Shown: positions 6,562 through 12,274 of the stretch, in pieces
Layout of the letters: the number at the start of each line of letters is the position of its first letter
Numbering within the stretch: position 1 is the stretch's first letter
Made by a program: the position numbers and the translations under genes
Origin: JAUWMI01 sp964630455
Lineage (GTDB): Bacteria; Sumerlaeota; Sumerlaeia; MWCT01; JAUWMI01
NCBI GenBank assembly: GCA_964630455.1
Contig: CAZVVA010000117.1
Location: 1-12,274, forward strand
Direction: 5' to 3'
Length of the DNA stretch: 12,274 bases
The notes under the pieces: generated by a model
Told to the model about the DNA's origin: nothing
What the model saw: only the letters and a program-made list of their open reading frames with translations
The model's database searches: none

Positions 6562-7824
6562 ATGGGTATGACGATTACGGAGAAAATCCTGGCAGCACAT
6601 TGCGCGAAGCAGCGCGTAGAGCCGGGTGAGTTAATACAGGCGCGATTGGATCTGCTGCTTGCGAACGACATCACGGCGCCGATGGCGATTGCGGAGTTCG
6701 AGAAAGCCGGGGCGAAGCGCGTGTTTGATGCGCAGCGCGTAGTGCTCGTGCCCGATCATTTTACGCCGAACAAGGATATTGAATCGGCGGAGCAGTGTGC
6801 CGTGATGCGGCGGTTTGCGCAGCAGCACAAGATTGGGCATTACTTTGAAGTTGGGCAAGTGGGGATAGAGCATGCGCTGCTGCCGGAGCAGGGATTGGTG
6901 GTGCCTGGCGATGCGGTAATTGGCGCGGATTCGCATACGTGCACGTACGGTGCGCTGGGGGCGTTTGCCACTGGTGTTGGGAGTACAGACCTAGCCGCGG
7001 CCATGATCAGCGGTGAAACGTGGTTTAAGGTGCCCGAGTCAATGAAGTTTATCTACAAGGGGAGATTAGGTGAATGGATTGGCGGAAAAGATTTAATTCT
7101 GATGACGATTGGCGACATTGGTGTAGATGGTGCGACGTATCGAGCAATGGAGTTTAGTGGGCCGGTGATTCGCACGCTTGCGATGGATGATCGGCTGACC
7201 ATGTGCAACATGGCGATTGAAGCGGGCGGAAAGAATGGCATTATCGAGCCGGATGAGATCACACGGGAGTACGTAAAGGACCGGGCGCAGCGCCTACCAG
7301 TGTATTGGACGAGCGACCCTGACGCGCGCTATGTCGTAGTGAAGGAATATGACGTAAGCGGGCTGGAGCCGCAGGTGGCGCTGCCGCATTTGCCGGAAAA
7401 TGTGTGCGCTATAAGCGAAGTGGCCTCCGTGACGATTGACCAGTCGGTAATCGGCTCGTGCACCAACGGGCGAATCAGTGATTTGCAGATAGCGGCGAAG
7501 GTGCTAAAGGGGAAACGCGTGGCACCTTTTGTCCGCTGCCTTGTGTTTCCGGGGACATGGCAGATTTATCGTGAGGCACTGCACGAAGGGTTGATCGAAA
7601 TTTTCCTGGATGCGGGATGTGTGATGAGTCCGCCAACGTGCGGACCGTGTCTGGGCGGCCACATGGGGGTGCTGGCTAAAGGCGAGCGTGCCATTGCAAC
7701 GACGAACCGGAACTTCGTAGGAAGGATGGGGCATCCGGAGAGCGAGGTCTACCTGAGCGGGCCAGCAGTGGCTGCCGCATCGGCAGTGGCAGGGCGGATC
7801 GTGCATCCCGAGGAGGTGCTGTGA
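6562..7824 (+). CDS. leuC: 3-isopropylmalate dehydratase, large subunit
   Basis: This 420-residue aconitase-family subunit, with LeuD, isomerises 2-isopropylmalate to 3-isopropylmalate through a [4Fe-4S] cluster in the cytoplasm. Substrate and cluster motifs are intact: GADSHTCTYGALGAFATGVG (121-140), IGSCTNGR (297-304, Cys300), and PPTCGPCLGG (357-366, Cys360 and Cys363), which together give the three cluster cysteines. The ~420-residue length is that of the compact LeuC/HacA-like type found in archaea and many bacteria, not the ~465-residue enterobacterial form. A related specificity such as homoaconitate or methylmalate cannot be excluded by sequence, but the linked leuA with a Leu T-box favours isopropylmalate. 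The ATG at 6562 follows GGAG (6551-6554) with 7-nt spacing; the ATG at 6568 is a less well-placed alternative. It is transcribed together with leuD. Confidence 0.95.
   Translation: MGMTITEKILAAHCAKQRVEPGELIQARLDLLLANDITAPMAIAEFEKAGAKRVFDAQRVVLVPDHFTPNKDIESAEQCAVMRRFAQQHKIGHYFEVGQVGIEHALLPEQGLVVPGDAVIGADSHTCTYGALGAFATGVGSTDLAAAMISGETWFKVPESMKFIYKGRLGEWIGGKDLILMTIGDIGVDGATYRAMEFSGPVIRTLAMDDRLTMCNMAIEAGGKNGIIEPDEITREYVKDRAQRLPVYWTSDPDARYVVVKEYDVSGLEPQVALPHLPENVCAISEVASVTIDQSVIGSCTNGRISDLQIAAKVLKGKRVAPFVRCLVFPGTWQIYREALHEGLIEIFLDAGCVMSPPTCGPCLGGHMGVLAKGERAIATTNRNFVGRMGHPESEVYLSGPAVAAASAVAGRIVHPEEVL
7811..7816 (+). promoter_or_regulatory. Ribosome binding site of leuD within the leuC 3' end
   Basis: AGGAGG (7811-7816) is a perfect Shine-Dalgarno sequence. 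It stands 7 nt before ATG 7824 and only 4 nt before GTG 7821, which favours the ATG. It lies in the last codons of leuC, as expected for translational coupling. Confidence 0.8.
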
Positions 7825-8321
7825 TGACAATCGAAGGACGGGCCTTCGTGTATGGAGATAATGTAAATACGGACGTGATAATTCCTGCGCGGTACCTGAC
7901 GACGCCGGATCCGGCACGGCTGGCAGAGCATTGTCTGGAGGATCTCGATCCAGATTTTCTGAAAGAGCACGAGCGCGGCGATGTAGTGATTGGAGGGAAG
8001 AACTTCGGATGCGGATCGTCACGAGAACATGCACCGGTGGCGCTCAAGGCAGCAGGAGTGGCGTGTGTGGTGGCAAAGAGTTTTGCGCGGATTTTCTATC
8101 GGAATGCGATTAACATCGGCCTGCCGATTGTGGAATGTGCAGAGGCATTCGACGGGATCAAACGAGGCGAGCGCGTGCGGATTGATCTTGCAGAAGGCAA
8201 GATTACCAACGTGACAACGAAGCAGAGCTGGCGCTTTGCACCGCTACCCGGATTCGCCCAGGAGATCCTTACCGCTGGGGGGTTGATGAAATACGTGGTT
8301 GGAAGGAAGAAGGAAAGCTAA
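7824..8321 (+). CDS. leuD: 3-isopropylmalate dehydratase, small subunit
   Basis: This 165-residue swivel-domain partner of LeuC completes the active site. Early strands read GRAFVYGDNVNTDVIIPARYL (the DVIIPARYL part is the family signature). NFGCGSSREHAP (about residues 60-71) contains the substrate-recognising Ser-Ser-Arg loop, and KSFARIFYRNAINIGLP is the conserved strand-helix that follows. The length is that of the short archaeal/bacterial LeuD that pairs with ~420-residue LeuC. The start codon shares one base with the leuC stop (TGATG), so the subunits are made in coupled 1:1 fashion. It ends 27 bp from a convergent minus-strand gene, with no strong terminator seen between them. Confidence 0.95.
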   Translation: MTIEGRAFVYGDNVNTDVIIPARYLTTPDPARLAEHCLEDLDPDFLKEHERGDVVIGGKNFGCGSSREHAPVALKAAGVACVVAKSFARIFYRNAINIGLPIVECAEAFDGIKRGERVRIDLAEGKITNVTTKQSWRFAPLPGFAQEILTAGGLMKYVVGRKKES

Positions 8322-8348
8322 GCACACCAGTGGCAGCCAGGTGCGTCC

Positions 8349-8759
8349 CTATCTTCGTTCTTTCAGAAGTTGCTGAAACTCCTCCTCATGACGCTGCCGG
8401 CACTCGGCTTGACGACCGCGGGTGTGGGCTTCGCTTCGACCTTGGATGCGGTCCTCAACCCATATGTTCATGCGCTCGTGGAAGTAGCGAGTGTAAATGT
8501 CTTCTGCTTTTTTGCGTTCGCTCCGAGTCAGATTGTGTTGCTCTGCCAGTCTGCCGACATAGCTGCGTGCCTGCATGCGGCTGAATTTGATATCGGCAAG
8601 GTTCGTCTTACTTAGCAGTTCCTGCGCATCCCGCCCTTGAGCCTGCAAAATCATTCGCCTGCCAATAGCGATGCCCATGACGAGAACGGCTATTATCAGC
8701 AGCGCTACAGCGTAGAATTTCCAATCGAATTTATATTTTTGCGTCAGTCGCATCTGCAT
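8349..8759 (-). CDS. Small membrane-anchored helical protein, unknown (perhaps LTxxQ-like)
   Basis: This 136-residue protein has a basic N terminus, one strong membrane helix (about 14-33) followed by Arg-Arg, and then an entirely charged helical region (35-136). The tail shows NLTRSERKKAEDIYTRYFHER (76-96), a long Glu/Arg/Gln-rich stretch and EEEFQQLLKERR at the end. 'LT..(E/Q)R.K...I' followed by a late 'F..LL' resembles periplasmic LTxxQ/Spy/CpxP-type or heavy-metal-sensor helical hairpins, here tethered to the membrane; the resemblance is weak and I do not assign a function. The frame is preferred over plus-strand frames in the same place because it has the hydrophobic-then-amphipathic architecture of a real protein, while those are Cys-rich and featureless. 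The start may be Met1 (8759) or Met3 (8753); only GGATGG precedes them. It is convergent with leuD and divergent from the pseudopilin. Confidence 0.6.
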   Translation of the reverse strand: MQMRLTQKYKFDWKFYAVALLIIAVLVMGIAIGRRMILQAQGRDAQELLSKTNLADIKFSRMQARSYVGRLAEQHNLTRSERKKAEDIYTRYFHERMNIWVEDRIQGRSEAHTRGRQAECRQRHEEEFQQLLKERR

Positions 8760-8832
8760 ACCATCCGTATTGCCGCGAATTAGAGTATTGGGAAAATCCC
8801 GAAGACACTTCTTTTTTCCTCCTATATCAAGC

Positions 8833-8860
8833 TTGCTTTCTGGAAGTCAATTAGTAATAC
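8833..8860 (+). promoter_or_regulatory. Possible promoter for the pseudopilin gene
   Basis: TTGCTT (8833-8838) and TAATAC (8855-8860), spacer 16 nt, lie in the 137-bp divergent intergenic region, 36 bp before the start codon. The match to consensus is moderate and unsupported by other evidence. Confidence 0.25.
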
Positions 8861-8896
8861 TGTACTCTTAGAATTGCGAAGACAGGGAACCGGCAA

Positions 8897-9622
8897 ATGA
8901 TTCTCAGGTACATATCGCTGCGTGGTCGCTTTCGCATGGCAAGCCAAGCAGATTGCCACGTTCGCATTCGCCACAGTTTTACGCTTATCGAGCTCTTGGT
9001 CGTAGTGGCGATCATCACGATTCTGGCGTTGATTGGGCTGTCCAACATGCTGCAGGCCACCGTGCGGTCAAAAGTTGCGAGGACGAAGAATGATATGCGA
9101 GTGATAGCAGGCGCGCTCGAGATATACCATGTGGACAATAACGAGTATGTCTCCTTCATCCGTGGAGGACCAGGGAGTCTGACCAGCCGCGTTATTGTTC
9201 CGATGAGTGTGCGACTGTCGCCTTTGACCACGCCCATTGCCTACATTACCCGGGTTCCCATTGACGTTTTTCAGACTGTGGCAACTAGCGATGGTAGTCC
9301 GCTGATTTTCTTCGATACGTTTGATTACGCCGACGTGGCAGGCCTGAATGCGGTGGGCAGTCGAATGGGTGCTGGTGGAACTTCAGGTGGACTATGGCGT
9401 CTCTCCTCGGCCGGCCCCGACCTTATTCAGTCCTTTGGGGGTAGCATTGCGGAGATCGGCGTAGAAGGGATCATGAATAATTTCGGCGTTGATTACGACC
9501 CCACCAACGGCACGACCAGTGCAGGTGACGTTGTTCGCGTTGGCCCGCCGTCTGACGAAGGTCAGCTTCCTGCAATTCGCCGCGCTGGCGGCGCGTACGA
9601 AGAATTGTTTCGCAATTATTAG
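8897..9622 (+). CDS. Type IV pilin-like / type II secretion pseudopilin
   Basis: This 241-residue protein carries a class III prepilin signal: a long basic leader (residues 1-27), then FTLIELLVVVAIITILALIGL (from Phe28) with Glu32 at mature position +5, forming the N-terminal assembly helix and membrane anchor. RSKVARTKNDMRVIAGALEIYHVDNNEY continues the amphipathic alpha-1 region in the GspG-like style. The globular part (about 85-241) is Gly/Ser-rich, with GPDLIQSFGG and DYDPTNGTTS, a layout often seen in H-X9-DG or GspG-like pseudopilins of uncultured bacteria. The residue before the cleavage point is Ser27 instead of the usual Gly. The ATG at 8897 is preferred because the ATG at 8936 has no RBS, but support is modest. 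No pilus or secretion ATPase, peptidase or secretin gene is in the window, so the partner machine is unknown; its job could be adhesion, secretion or DNA uptake. Confidence 0.85.
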   Translation: MILRYISLRGRFRMASQADCHVRIRHSFTLIELLVVVAIITILALIGLSNMLQATVRSKVARTKNDMRVIAGALEIYHVDNNEYVSFIRGGPGSLTSRVIVPMSVRLSPLTTPIAYITRVPIDVFQTVATSDGSPLIFFDTFDYADVAGLNAVGSRMGAGGTSGGLWRLSSAGPDLIQSFGGSIAEIGVEGIMNNFGVDYDPTNGTTSAGDVVRVGPPSDEGQLPAIRRAGGAYEELFRNY

Positions 9623-9654
9623 TACCCCACCCCCCTGCTTTAATGGCATAAAAA

Positions 9655-9686
9655 TTGTAGGGACGTATTGCAATACGCCCCTACAA
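9655..9686. repeat. 32-bp palindrome, GTATTGC-core type
   Basis: TTGTAGGG-A-CGTATTG (9655-9670) faces CAATACG-C-CCCTACAA (9671-9686), complementary except for one A/C position. The ends GTAGGG/CCCTAC and the core are shared with 6493-6518. It lies 32 bp after the pseudopilin stop. Confidence 0.88.
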
Positions 9687-9715
9687 CGTTCGACAAAAAT
9701 CGCCTTATCCTGATC

Positions 9716-9755
9716 GTAGGGGTAACCCACCTGCCGCGGCGGGTCGCCCGTATTT
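9716..9755. repeat. Degenerate palindrome, GTAGGGGTAACCC type
   Basis: The left edge GTAGGGGTAACCC leads into CACCTGCCGCGGCGGGT and closes with CGCCCGTA. Central CCTGCCG/CGGCGGG pairing is strong, and outer GGGT-/-GCCC pairing is imperfect. It looks like an older or diverged member of the same family. Confidence 0.5.
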
Positions 9756-9945
9756 TCTCCGTGGCCATTTTATCCCGCCTGACCAAATTCTGCTTGCGTT
9801 CAGCATGTCTAGAGTATAGAGATTGTTGAAGGCACTGGCAAGAGCCGTGGCGCGTTGATCCCGGGATACGTCTTGTGCATCGCGCCTCTGTGTACTGCTA
9901 TTCGTAAATGACAAGTACTCACCTTGCGAACGAAAGACGAGACCC

Positions 9946-11409
9946 ATGAGCGACAATTCCTCCGAGCACTCCCAACAGGAAGCCAAAGTTCCCGGCGAGA
10001 TTATTCCAGATCGGACTTTACCATCCCTGACGTACCGCGAAATGCCGAGCCCTATCCCATTTCGCAAAATGCTTGGCCCGAGCATTATCTTACTCGGACT
10101 GTCTGTGGGCAGCGGCGAGTTTATAATCTGGCCATATATGACGTACAAGTATGGGCTGGTCCTGTTCTGGGCGTGTATTCTAGGGGTGACAACCCAGTAC
10201 TTTCTCAACATGGAGATAGAGCGCTGGACCTTGCTGACCGGAGAGAGTGCAGTGACCGGCTTCTCTCGCCTGTGGAGTCACTGGGCATGGATATTTTTGC
10301 TCTGCAATATCATTCCCTGGATGTGGCCCGGCTGGGCAACCGGCGGCGCAACAATGCTGTCGTGGTTCATCGGCGGCGAAAACATGGTGAGGTGGTATGC
10401 TATCTGGAGCCTGGTGCTGATCGGCCTGGTGATCAGGTTAGGGCCAATTGTCTATAACACTGTTGTACGCCTTCAGAGAGGTTTAATAGCAGTTATCGCC
10501 ATAGTGGTTATTGTTATTTTTATCCTGACGGTGCGCTGGGACGCGGTCAAGGAGATGGCGCGCGGAATTACGATGATCGGACACATTCCGCCAGACATTC
10601 GGCTGCCTGCATTACTCGGTGCACTGGCCTTTGCCGGCGCTGGGGGGACAATGAACCTCTGCCAGTCGCATTATATCAGGGAAAAGGGATATGCCATGGG
10701 GAAATACATTGGGCGGATTACCAGTCCCATAACCGGCAAGGCGGAACCAATCAGCACCGTTGGCTTTCATTTTCACTACACACCGGAAAATATGCAACGC
10801 TGGAAGGTCTGGTGGAGGAGGGCGAACTGGGAACATTTGATAACATTCTGGATGCTCTGTGCCGGCTCGCTTGTTCTCCTGTGCTTGATCTCGTATTCCA
10901 CGGTGTACGGGATGACAGGGTTGGACGAACAACTCGGATTTATTCGGATGCAGGGCCAGATAATCGGAAGCCAGGTGGGCAATCTTCTAAAGGTTCTCTT
11001 CTATGTAGTTGGTATTGCAATTCTCTTTACAACTGAGCTCGGCGTGCTCGATGCCGTATCGCGAGTCTCCACTGATATTGTAAAGGTCAGCTATTTGCGC
11101 GAGAGCAAATGGTGGACAGAAAGTCGACTCTATTTTGCGTTTCTCTGGCTGGAGATTCTCCTGGGTTGTGTAATCCTGGCTATTGGACTGGACAAGCCAC
11201 TGGTGCTGCTGATTATCGCGGCGGCACTCAATGCGGGCGTCATGTTCATCTACAGCATTTTGCTCCTCTATCTGAATAATAAGATTTTGGATAAGCGATT
11301 AGGAATGCATCCGGTGCGATTCGTTGCCATCATCTGGAGCTGTGCCTTTTTCGGCTACTTCACCCTGATCACATTAGGCGACCAGCTGAAGAAGCTCTGG
11401 CCGGGCTAA
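9946..11409 (+). CDS. Divergent Nramp-family membrane transporter
   Basis: This 487-residue protein has about 11 predicted TM helices (roughly 43-63, 67-88, 113-135, 150-173, 177-197, 220-240, 296-318, 345-368, 395-415, 417-441 and 455-477) after a polar 40-residue N terminus, as in Nramp (SLC11, LeuT-fold) divalent-metal carriers. TM1 reads GPSIILLGLSVGSGEF (44-59), aligning with the Nramp GPxxxxxxGxxDPGN region, but with GSGE where DPGN would bind metal. TM6 reads AGAGGTMNLCQSHYIREKG (230-248) where canonical members have an MPH motif; the following REKG-MGK loop recurs in Nramp-related proteins. It therefore belongs to a side branch, and its substrate (metal or other) cannot be predicted. 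A long polar loop (241-295) with HFHY and Trp/Arg-rich segments is unusual. The RBS is weak (GACGAG) before ATG 9946. No metalloregulator is nearby. Confidence 0.75.
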   Translation: MSDNSSEHSQQEAKVPGEIIPDRTLPSLTYREMPSPIPFRKMLGPSIILLGLSVGSGEFIIWPYMTYKYGLVLFWACILGVTTQYFLNMEIERWTLLTGESAVTGFSRLWSHWAWIFLLCNIIPWMWPGWATGGATMLSWFIGGENMVRWYAIWSLVLIGLVIRLGPIVYNTVVRLQRGLIAVIAIVVIVIFILTVRWDAVKEMARGITMIGHIPPDIRLPALLGALAFAGAGGTMNLCQSHYIREKGYAMGKYIGRITSPITGKAEPISTVGFHFHYTPENMQRWKVWWRRANWEHLITFWMLCAGSLVLLCLISYSTVYGMTGLDEQLGFIRMQGQIIGSQVGNLLKVLFYVVGIAILFTTELGVLDAVSRVSTDIVKVSYLRESKWWTESRLYFAFLWLEILLGCVILAIGLDKPLVLLIIAAALNAGVMFIYSILLLYLNNKILDKRLGMHPVRFVAIIWSCAFFGYFTLITLGDQLKKLWPG

Positions 11410-11574
11410 TCTACACGCACTCCTGCGTAGCTAACATAAAATGTAGGTAAGTCCTTCCCCCAGGGCACTCTTGCCACTCACTATACCCTATGCCCCCACC
11501 CTGACGAATTGTCTTTTCCAATCTTACCGACTTAGCGCATTACTACTCGAACGATTCCTCTGCCCAGCTAAAAA

Positions 11575-11602
11575 GTAGGGGCGCGCAGCAGCGTGCCCCT
11601 AC
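11575..11602. repeat. 28-bp palindrome, GTAGGGGCGCGC type
   Basis: GTAGGGGCGCGC (11575-11586) and GCGTGCCCCTAC (11591-11602) pair with one G-T wobble around AGCA. It has the same outer ends as the other family members and a different core. It lies between two convergent genes. Confidence 0.85.
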
Positions 11603-11614
11603 GTGCAAAACTTG

Positions 11615-11657
11615 TCCGCCGAAGCTAAGACGGAGGCGGAACACCGCCGAAGGCGGA
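11615..11657. repeat. Paired short CCGCC/GGCGG hairpins at the minus-strand gene end
   Basis: TCCGCC (11615-11620) pairs with GGCGGA (11635-11640), and CCGCC-GAA-GGCGG (11644-11656) forms a second hairpin that abuts the stop of the minus-strand gene. The same CCGCC..GGCGG unit is nested in the palindrome at 5480. It may act as a 3' mRNA hairpin; no T-run is present. Confidence 0.6.
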
Positions 11658-12274
11658 TCAGGGTAATACAGGAGGTGAGAGTGTCTCGATTATTGCCCGG
11701 TCGAGGATGAGCGAAGCTTCCGCTGCATCTCCAAGATCGAAGTTGAGCATGTCGAAGGAGACAATTAGTCCTTTGCCAACGCAGTTTGGTGGAGGTAAGA
11801 AGTAGAGCCTGTCATACGTTGTGTTTATTGTATCGGGGGAATTGGCGCCATCGCCAATACTTGAGATTTCGAGGGTGCGCGCGGCTTGCATATTGGCGGT
11901 GTTGAATCGTAGGCGCATCTGTGGCACAAGGCTTCGCTCCGGTTCGCCTGTTCTCACCTCAAACGTCCCATGATAAAGACGATCTGCTTCAATAATTATA
12001 TCTATCGGATCGCTGTGCCAGTAGCCGAACGTGTTGGTGTTTGTCATTGACTGAAGATGCAGTGCTCCCTCAGCCCAGAAAAACTCAGGATCGGTAAATG
12101 CGTATGTTCCATCACCCGGGAACCAGAATTCCTGGGTCGTCTCAAAATCATACGTCCAAGTAATTGTCGTAGGCTCATCCAGAGTATCCAGTCCGAAGCG
12201 CTCAACAAGCACGCTCTCTAGGGCGAGTTCCGCGTGCGCCGCATCGTAAGGGTTAAAGTTCAGCAGATCAAAGG
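11658..12274 (-). CDS. C-terminal part of a repeat-containing, probably extracellular beta-rich protein (5' end outside window)
   Basis: The frame is open to the window edge, so about 205 C-terminal residues are seen; the GTG at 12210-12212 is internal. The protein is rich in Asp, Thr, Phe and Tyr with alternating hydrophobic residues (TITWTYDF, GTFEVRTG, SLVPQMRLRFN, RTLEISSIGDG), suggesting a beta-sandwich or jelly-roll fold of the carbohydrate-binding or surface type. The first visible residues, FDLLNFNPYDAAHAELALES, reappear near the end as FDMLNFDLGDAAEASLILDR, 172 residues later, so the protein ends with one full domain between two homologous motifs. It closes with a short PPVLP tail and no anchor or sorting motif that I recognise. 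I do not know the family. It converges with the transporter gene and ends at a CCGCC/GGCGG hairpin. Confidence 0.65.
   Translation of the reverse strand, partial: FDLLNFNPYDAAHAELALESVLVERFGLDTLDEPTTITWTYDFETTQEFWFPGDGTYAFTDPEFFWAEGALHLQSMTNTNTFGYWHSDPIDIIIEADRLYHGTFEVRTGEPERSLVPQMRLRFNTANMQAARTLEISSIGDGANSPDTINTTYDRLYFLPPPNCVGKGLIVSFDMLNFDLGDAAEASLILDRAIIETLSPPVLP

Larger units (their letters stand above)
9623..9945. other. Intergenic region with two palindromes and no convincing gene
   Basis: This stretch of about 320 bp holds the palindromes at 9655 and 9716 near the pseudopilin end. From 9756 to 9945 I see no gene with an RBS, no clear promoter and no RNA gene. A minus-strand frame (9705-10211) crosses it but is mostly antisense to the transporter gene. 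Confidence 0.6.

Noticed and set aside
7821..7823. GTG as leuD start
   Set aside because: Only 4 nt from AGGAGG; ATG 7824 has 7-nt spacing and begins the family's usual N terminus.
8330..8615. Plus-strand frames opposite the small membrane protein
   Set aside because: Cys-rich, low-complexity translations without domain features; the minus-strand frame has a coherent TM plus helical architecture.
9705..10211. 168-codon minus-strand frame over the transporter start and intergenic region
   Set aside because: Largely antisense to the Nramp-like gene and ends in a palindromic repeat; no RBS or family resemblance.
11411..11430. Small hairpin (ACGCA-CTCC-TGCGT) right after the transporter stop
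   Set aside because: A 5-bp stem with no T-run is too weak to call an intrinsic terminator.
2062..11657. CRISPR array
   Set aside because: The palindromes are kilobases apart, differ in their cores and have no regular spacers; no cas genes are present.

Overview
The window comes from a bacterial chromosome and holds eight complete genes, two genes cut by the window edges, one well-formed tRNA-sensing riboswitch, and a scattered family of intergenic palindromes. Nothing in the sequence fixes the taxonomy. A Kdo/WaaP-like kinase-fold protein (suggesting a lipopolysaccharide-bearing envelope), a type IV pilin-like pseudopilin of the style common in uncultured phyla such as Sumerlaeota and Hydrogenedentota, a T-box leader ahead of leuA, and dense GTAGGGGC-ended palindromes together suggest an uncultured Gram-negative-type lineage. 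That placement is inference only.

Layout. Positions 1-401 are the 3' end of a probable membrane glycosyltransferase. Positions 552-2078 encode a fused uroporphyrinogen-III methyltransferase / uroporphyrinogen-III synthase (precorrin-2 / sirohaem / haem branch). Its last codons and stop codon lie inside a perfect 28-bp palindrome. Positions 2192-3469 encode a six-TM sensor histidine kinase with no response regulator in view. Positions 3487-3840 hold a near-consensus promoter and a complete T-box leader (Leu CTC specifier, T-box motif, antiterminator and terminator) that controls leuA (3939-5474). A small kinase-fold gene (5700-6479) separates leuA from the translationally coupled leuC-leuD pair (6562-8321). 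With leuA, these give the first committed step and the isomerase of leucine synthesis; leuB is not in the window.

From 8349 the character changes. There is a small minus-strand membrane-anchored helical protein, a divergently transcribed pseudopilin (8897-9622), a divergent Nramp-fold transporter that lacks the canonical metal motifs (9946-11409), and, on the minus strand at the right edge, the C-terminal part of a probable extracellular beta-rich protein built from at least two ~172-residue repeats.

The most unusual non-genic feature is a set of at least seven hairpin palindromes (2062, 5480, 5582, 6493, 9655, 9716 and 11575). They share outer ends (GTAGGG... / ...CCCTAC) but have different, internally self-complementary cores, and each sits just 3' of a coding region. 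One supplies a stop codon. They are not CRISPR and most lack the U-run of an intrinsic terminator; a mobile REP/MITE-like origin is my best reading.
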